Source: Silene conica
Taxonomy: Eukaryota; Streptophyta; Magnoliopsida; Caryophyllales; Caryophyllaceae
Direction of reading: 5' to 3'
Length of the DNA stretch: 64,000 bases
Assembly: GCA_029255685.2 (NCBI GenBank)
Contig: CM055319.2
Coordinates: 18,255,247 to 18,319,246 of the forward strand
Part shown: piece by piece, positions 58,237 through 64,000 of the stretch
Layout of the letters: each line of letters begins with the position of its first letter
Position numbering within the stretch: the first letter of the stretch is position 1
Notes under the pieces: generated by a model
Database searches by the model: none
The model's input: the letters and a program-made list of their open reading frames with translations, nothing else
Told to the model about the DNA's origin: nothing
Program-made: the position numbers and the translations under genes

Positions 58237-58517
58237 GGTTACGGGGACGTAACCATGTTTTAAGGAGGATAGAATTGTAAAATCTTAACGATTTATGATA
58301 TGGCAATTAGGTATGTCGGTGATTGTTTGAATATACTTGATAATCATGATTACGTTAAACTTTGGGGACAAAGTTTTCTTAACGAGGGTAGAATGTAACC
58401 TTTCACGTTTTGAAGCCTATATAAGTGCTACTTGTGATTGTTTCATGCTTGTTATATGTTCATTGCTGTTATGGGGGGGCGAACTTCGGGACGAAGTTCA
58501 TTTTAAGGAGGGAAGAC
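58237..58517 (+). other. Three hairpin-plus-polypurine-tract modules
   Basis: Hairpins GGTTACG-GGGA-CGTAACC (58237-58254), AAACTTTG-GGGA-CAAAGTTT (58357-58376) and GAACTTCG-GGA-CGAAGTTC (58481-58499) are each followed within 5-8 nt by a purine tract (about 58262-58272, 58381-58391, 58505-58515). Then comes TGTAA at 58276, 58394 and 58518. The last TGTAA is the true LTR start. Module spacing is about 118-124 bp. Stems change while remaining complementary and the loop stays GGGA or GGA. Confidence 0.85.
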
Positions 58518-61475
58518 TGTAATACCCCGTGTTTTAGTCTCGGTCAACGACAGTCAAACCATACTTTATGCAAGTATTTCAAATGAATGTTTATAAAGTA
58601 TTTTACGTAAACTATTGTTATTTTATAAATCGTATTTTACGATTAATTCGTATTTCATAATCATTTTTATATTTGATGATTATTTCATAAAATGACATTT
58701 CATTCGTATTTTCTTTATTTCGATAATATATTTTTAATTAAATATATTTCATGTTTTATATTTATTTCTAATTCATGCTTGTTTTATTATTTACGTCATA
58801 ATTATATTTAAATCCTAATTTTGTATATTTTTATGTTAGTTCTAATAAAATTATATTCTTATAAATAATTTAATTAATATTTATTAATACGAAATTACTT
58901 AATTTACTTGGTATAAATAATTTATACGTACTCGTTTATTTTAAGTTACGAGCTGAGAGCAGGATATTACCTTGGTATTTGTGTTGGACTGGGTTTGATG
59001 GACTTGGACTCGGGTGAGGGCATCAACCCATCGACTTTCCACCTAGTGTAAAACCTAAACAACCTAATCCCATACACCAATATCGTCATATACATAAACA
59101 ACAATTACAAACCATACTAGTAAACCCTAGCTCTTATTTGCCTCCATAGGCTCGTCTGCCGCCTACAACCTAGTGACTGATGTGACGCCGTGGGTTGAAG
59201 AAGAGAACGAGTGGGAGAGAACACAACAACAACAACCCTCACCATCACCATCACCGTTCTTAACCTTGCACTGCACCAAGTTCTTAAGTAATTCATAGTA
59301 CTTTCTGATGTTGTAACATCTGAGTATTAAGGTCGTATGTAGTGTTGGTAGTATGGATAACATATTTATGGTCCTTAGACCACCATAGGATCACCGTGGG
59401 GGTCACTAAACCAACTGTAAATGTCGTCAGTGAACAACGTTCCTATACTCTGTTTTTTTGTACACCTTTGTTTGTCTCTTTCGTTATTGTTTATTTGTCA
59501 TGTTTTGGATTTAATTCTTATCGTGGGGCAAGGGTACTGCTAGTAGGGTGTTAGAAGGGTATGCTAGTGGTGCTGGGATGGCGTGTGGTGGTCGGGAAGT
59601 TTAGAGGAACAGTCGTGAACAGGGGGTCTGGGAAAAGTGCAGAAACACTCGGGTTGTGTAAGAGAGTTGTGAGGCGGTTGTTTCAGGAAGTCTACTGGTG
59701 TCGAGGCCTGGTGCCTGCCACCAGGGGGTTGTAGGTAGTGTGGGGTGTCGAGGTTAGTGGCTGGTTGTGGTTATAGTGGTGTTAAAGGGTAGTTAAGGGG
59801 GTGTTTACGAGAGGGGCAGGAATACGGTTTCAACGGGTGTGGTTGTGACCAAGGGTTTTTGGGACTGGTTTTGAGGGCTGTTAGAGTGGTTTCAAGGGTC
59901 GTGGTCGGTGTCAGTGGGTGCGCCATAGTGCAGTGGTGGCAGCCACCGTGTTTTGGTGGTGGTTCAGGTACGGTCAGGGTGGTCGAGAGGGCTGATTCAG
60001 GGGCTGTTGGTCACGACTTTTTGGGGCTGACTAATGTTACGTTTTTTTTAATGTTGGTAATTGTTGTTGTTGTTTTCTTATCCACGTGTTAGTGTTAGTA
60101 TTATTATTATTATTATATTAATTGTTGTTATTATGATTATTAATATTATTATTAGTATTATTGGTATTATTATTATTAGTAATTTTGATGTTCTTAGTAA
60201 TTTGATTAGTTTTAATTAGTTGAGTTGCTTAATTTATTTTGTGACGGTACTTTATTATATTATTAAAGTAAATTAGCTAGTATTGTTAATTAATTGTTGT
60301 TATTATAATTATTCGAGGTTAGGTCTAGAGTGATTTGTTAACGGTTATATATGTTCGTATAATCATGTGTAAGACGAAATTTATAATTATAATTAATCAA
60401 GTAGTTAATTTATAAATTGTTACCTATGAGACAAGTACGACAGTTAATGAGCATGACGATATTTAATAAGTTGTAATTACATACTTACGGGTGTTACAAT
60501 GTATTCGATATTTGGTCATTTGTTAGTGGCTTGACGAGTTTAATCGTAATAAATGAACCTAATTATTTATCGGTAGTAATTGTATGGTGGGTAATTGTTA
60601 TTTGTTAATTGTTAAAGGTAAAGGTGTTGTGGAAGATATCTGTCCTTACGTGCTCGGGATACTCATTGGAGTAGCTTGTTACCAGGTAGGATACACTAAC
60701 CTTATACTCTATGATGTGTTGTGAATGGATGTGGTATTGTGTGTTATGGATGCCGAATATGATTTATATGAGAATTATATGGGTTGGATTGACTGTGGAT
60801 TATTGGTAATGGCATGGGCATTTCATTATTTGATAGTATGATTGAATAATTATATCGTTGCATTCATGAGCATAGCATATGCATTGGTTACTGAGAAACT
60901 TATGGTCAGATATTGTTCTGATATAAAGCCCAGGGTGGTTCTGTAGATCAGGCCTGGTGTCTTATCAACTATTGAGCTGGTGTTCGGTGACGACCGATTA
61001 TAGTCTGCCGGGAGGTTTGGTATGGCTTGGTGTTTCGGGTATGAGATTCAGAATGAGATTGAGATGGAGCTCGAGCATATCATTGCATTTGCATATCATG
61101 TAACTGTTGCATTATAATTATTGTGTTATCCTACTAGACCGCGAGGTTGACAGTGTATTCGTGTACACCTACGTTGATCCGGAATGGGGAGTAGATTCTA
61201 CAGGTCAGAGACAGATGGACTAGGAGCTTGGGCAATGAAAGAGAAATGGCTTGGACCTACTTAGAATTAGATTACATACCTAGATGTTATCAGTTGTACT
61301 TTTATTCTTTGCGTAATAGTTGTAATATAAAAAGTTTAAATTTAATCAGTTTTTATATAAAGTACTTTGGTTTGTTTACTTTGTTATTCACTACCTCGGA
61401 CATTCCGAGATGGTAACAACTCTATTTATTTGAGAATGTCTTGCTAAAGGCTCTTAAATAAATGGGGATGTTATA
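58518..61475 (+). repeat. 3' LTR of the LARD (2,958 bp)
   Basis: The start follows the polypurine tract AAGGAGGGAAG at 58505-58515. The terminal GTTATA replaces GTTACA of the 5' LTR. ORFs at 59163-59363, 59342-59554 and 59859-60092 are LTR copies without coding evidence. Confidence 0.93.
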
Positions 61476-61675
61476 AAAAATGATTAACAAAAAAAATAGT
61501 CTAAAACTCTCGAAATTAACAAAACGGAAAAAAATAGCATAATTCTTATCTTCGGTTAAATGCATGTTAGATTTAAACCAACTTGATTAACTTTTAAATT
61601 AATATATCTAAACTAATTAGTACTCGTATTTAGCAAACTGAAACTACTACAAACCTAAATATAAAAGGCTACAAA

Positions 61676-62610
61676 TAGAGATGTCAATGGGGCAGGACGG
61701 TGCGGGTGCGGAGGGGGTCAACCCGCGCCCGCCCCGCGAACTTTAAATGCGCACCTGCGCCTGCCCCGCGACCCGCGGCGGGTTGAACTATTCAAAACCA
61801 TCCCCACCCGGGGACCCGCGGTTGACCCGCCTATCTCCTCAAGAAACGTAAATTTTAAAACTAAAATATACTTGTCGTACTACTTATACAAATAAGTTTT
61901 CGCAAAATGCCTTAACATTCAATTAACTAGAGTCTGTGGAGCCATAAAACGGTTTTACATACAAATATACCACCAAAAATATGCACAAACAGTCAAACAA
62001 CAGCCGAAAGCTCAAATTCTGACAGAGTACTAGAAGAGTAAACAAAACTACACAACAAATACTCTTCAATTCTTCATCTTCAGTTCTTCAGCTCCGTTTG
62101 TTTTATCAGTTTGGGAAAATGGGGATTTAGGGGAATTTGGGTAGTTAGTGAATGACTTGAATGTAGTGATAACGATTTACGAATGATTATTGTTTATTGC
62201 CTTGTTGGACTGGGGAAGTGGGTAGTCTGGGTTAGTGGGTTATTTTACTTATTTATTTGTTTGGGCATGGGGAAGTGGGTAGCTTGGTAGGATAGATTTA
62301 ATTTATTAAAAGTTTTTTTTTTTATTATTTTAAGTTATATTTAATTTATCTTATTATTCTTATATATTACTACTAGATATTATTATTTATTAGGCGGGTA
62401 TAAGCGGGGCGGGGACATGTGGGACGGGGCGAGCGGGGTGGGTGTGGGGCGGGTCTCATGTGAAACCCGCACCCGCCCCGCGACCCGCGACGAATGATGT
62501 TTTTGGAACCCATCCCCGCCCCACGACCCGCCAAATTATTACCCACACCTGCCCCACGTGGGGCGGGTGCGGGGCGAGTCCCGCCAAGACCCACCCCATT
62601 GACATCCCTA
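61676..62610. mobile_element. hAT-type non-autonomous element (935 bp) with GC-rich arms
   Basis: Begins TAGAGATGTCAATGGGGC and ends CCCCATTGACATCCCTA. GCTACAAA flanks it exactly (61668-61675, 62611-62618), the 8-bp hAT duplication. The left arm (61683-61835) and right arm (62393-62603) are rich in GCGGGTGCGG and CCGCCCCGCG words, and the middle is AT-rich and non-coding. The ORFs on both strands of the right arm come from this repeat. Confidence 0.88.
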
Positions 62611-62618
62611 GCTACAAA

Positions 62619-64000
62619 CCCTTAAGTGATATTTCTCTAACAATAAGAGTTTATCAGTTTACATAACTCACATAGTGCATAGTTAAAATTAACAATCTAC
62701 TCAAGGTAAATAAATGATTGGAGACGATATAGATTGTATTATGATTAATAAACAATTAATTTTAATATTATGAGATAAGATTTCTAAAACAAAAGACATA
62801 TGTAAGGTTTACAATAAGTAAGATGATTTAACTTGATTTCTCGAACCAAATAGCGTAGCGTAGTTAAGTAGCCAAGCTAAAGTGAAAGTAGCCTATCAAT
62901 CTCATCCTTCCTCTAGCTAATTCTCAACTATGGATTTTGTTGTGAATTTAATAACCCTATTATGTCGCCAACTTTATATAGGAGTAATAGGACCTCAAAC
63001 CCATAATCTTTCCTAGTCGGGATAACTGTCCCATTGTGTGTTTGGCACAAAAATTAAGGAATTCATTTGTTTATTGTAAAGTAATGTGAGGGGTTAGGAA
63101 GATTGGAGAGAGAGTGTTGTTAATTAGATTATTAACAATTGAGTTAAGAGGGTAATTACTTCCCCCCTCTTTTTACACACCAAATTGATTTACCTCCATT
63201 TTTTCATGGCTGTCAAAGTACTAACATATGATGCTCTTTTCTTCCTTCAATTTAAATTACATGAACTAAAATTATTACACAATCTTATTGCTAATTAAAT
63301 TACATGAACTAAAAATAATAAATTACATTAAACTGAAATAAAATTACAATGTAGATGGACTTCAGATGAACTTGGATAGCAGAGCGACGATCAAAGCAAC
63401 TTGGATAGCAGACGGAAGATCAAACACTTCATTATATTTCAGAAACATTATAAGCAGACTGAAGATGAAAACAGATTAGATGGACGTCAGATTAACTTTC
63501 TTCATAAACAAATTGGCCCATTTGAGTTGTACCATAAGCATAATTAGCCCAAAATGCGAGTCTAAATTTCACATACTTCAGCAAGACTGAAAATTGACAC
63601 ACAATAACAAAATTTGGAGCCAAAAAATCAAACTTGTTTAAATATTGCGCCAAAACAAAACATTTTGAAAGAGTGCAATGTTCTCTGCTATAAATAGAAA
63701 GATCATTCATATGCTTCAGTCCAAAAAACTACTTTCACTTAAACAACTTTCAAAACAAAAGGAATCAGAAACATTCAATGAATAATCTTACAAATTTAGA
63801 AAGATCCAAAATAAATGAAGAACTACTGCAAAACAGTAGTAATGGTAGAGCATGATATATTATTGTCAATGGATTTTCAGCAAAGTACTCAGTGGGCAGA
63901 AAAACAATCACTAGATATGGGCAACAGAAGCATATAGAAATGCTTCAATACCAATCAATCTCAACAGCAAGAAGAAAGACAATAAGAAAGTTGGAAGGGT
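62619..64000. other. Right-end intergenic sequence
   Basis: There is no supported gene. A 28-29-bp tandem duplication with AACTTGGATAGCAGA lies at 63369-63425. The minus-strand ORF at 63492-63710 has no recognised motif and no start or splice context that would make it believable; a gene edge beyond 64000 cannot be excluded. Confidence 0.5.

Larger units (their letters stand above)
55872..58517 (+). other. Non-coding interior of the LARD
   Basis: There is no gag, protease, reverse transcriptase or integrase, nor any ORF over about 65 codons. The first part resembles the leader of Del/Tekay elements, and the rest is AT-rich. A small solo LTR is nested at 57345-57547. The 3' end holds the three hairpin-polypurine modules. 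Confidence 0.8.
52919..61475 (+). mobile_element. LARD-type LTR retrotransposon derivative, Tekay/Del-like edges
   Basis: Two long LTRs (52919-55856 and 58518-61475) start TGTAATACC and end GTTACA/GTTATA. They flank a 2.66-kb interior with an initiator-Met primer-binding site and a polypurine tract but no gag or pol. AAAAA lies at both outer edges (52914-52918, 61476-61480), a weak but consistent 5-bp duplication. The 3' edge phrase (GGGACGAAGTT...TTTTAAGGAGGGAAGACTGTAATACCCC) is typical of Tekay/Del chromoviruses, so replication in trans by such an element is likely. About twenty LTR differences were counted by eye in the first 0.9 kb. Confidence 0.9.

Noticed and set aside
62373..62666. Pro/Arg/Gly-rich ORFs on both strands
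   Set aside because: They are translations of the GC-word arm of the hAT-type element.
63492..63710. 72-codon minus-strand ORF near the right edge
   Set aside because: No domain, no homolog recognised, and no splice or promoter context; kept only as an open possibility of a gene beyond the window.
1..64000. CRISPR arrays, rRNA or tRNA genes
   Set aside because: Repeats present have the layout of transposons or satellites. No cloverleaf with A and B boxes or rRNA segment was recognised; the tRNA-like matches are retrotransposon primer-binding sites.

Overview
The window is plant nuclear DNA, almost certainly from a eudicot. The two host genes have plant-type spliced structures, with GT-AG introns in AT-rich sequence. 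One encodes the plant nuclear-pore basket protein NUA, the other a plant-type membrane-anchored alpha/beta hydrolase. Nearly everything else is transposable elements of plant lineages. The species cannot be named from the sequence; a Caryophyllales-like genome is only an impression.

Layout. (1) From the left edge to 10,789, on the minus strand, lies a large Athila-like LTR retrotransposon whose 3' LTR is outside the window. It keeps its 5' LTR, a tRNA-Asp primer-binding site, gag-protease and an Athila ORF1-like reading frame, but has no reverse transcriptase or integrase. A complete solo LTR (1,126-2,602, 5-bp target duplication TCCTC) sits inside it. (2) From 10,790 to about 17,083, plus strand, is a decayed L1-type LINE that the Athila-like element entered within ORF1. 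(3) From 18,168 to 29,189, minus strand, is an apparently intact NUA/TPR gene of four exons (6,153-nt coding sequence, 2,050 residues). (4) At 29,522-36,401 is a Ty3/gypsy element, CRM-like by inference, with near-identical LTRs and 5-bp duplication ATGGC. It inserted about 330 bp upstream of the NUA start codon and its pol is broken. (5) 36,550-42,000 holds small non-autonomous elements: a PIF/Harbinger-type MITE, a hAT-type element with 8-bp duplication, a Helitron-like end and a small solo LTR. (6) At 42,057-44,496, plus strand, is a five-exon alpha/beta hydrolase gene (375 residues). (7) At 46,990-52,737 is a hAT-like element that received two head-to-tail Helitron-like elements. (8) At 52,919-61,475 is a LARD-type element with two LTRs of about 2.95 kb around a non-coding 2.66-kb interior, with Tekay/Del-like edges. 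(9) At 61,676-62,610 is a second full GC-rich hAT-type element; beyond it nothing recognisable is seen.

Only NUA and the hydrolase look like functional host genes, and nothing suggests they act together. The most unusual signals are structural. A run of seven perfect or near-perfect stem-loops, three sharing one 8-nt loop on different stems, lies in the leader part of the solo LTR at 1,126-2,602. Eleven GC-rich palindromic modules lie in two arrays of the Athila-like element, one in the LTR just upstream of a TATA box and one upstream of its second ORF. Three hairpin-plus-polypurine-tract modules with changing, complementary stems lie at the 3' end of the LARD interior.

All boundaries and reading frames come from reading the sequence; no alignment, database search or folding program was run.
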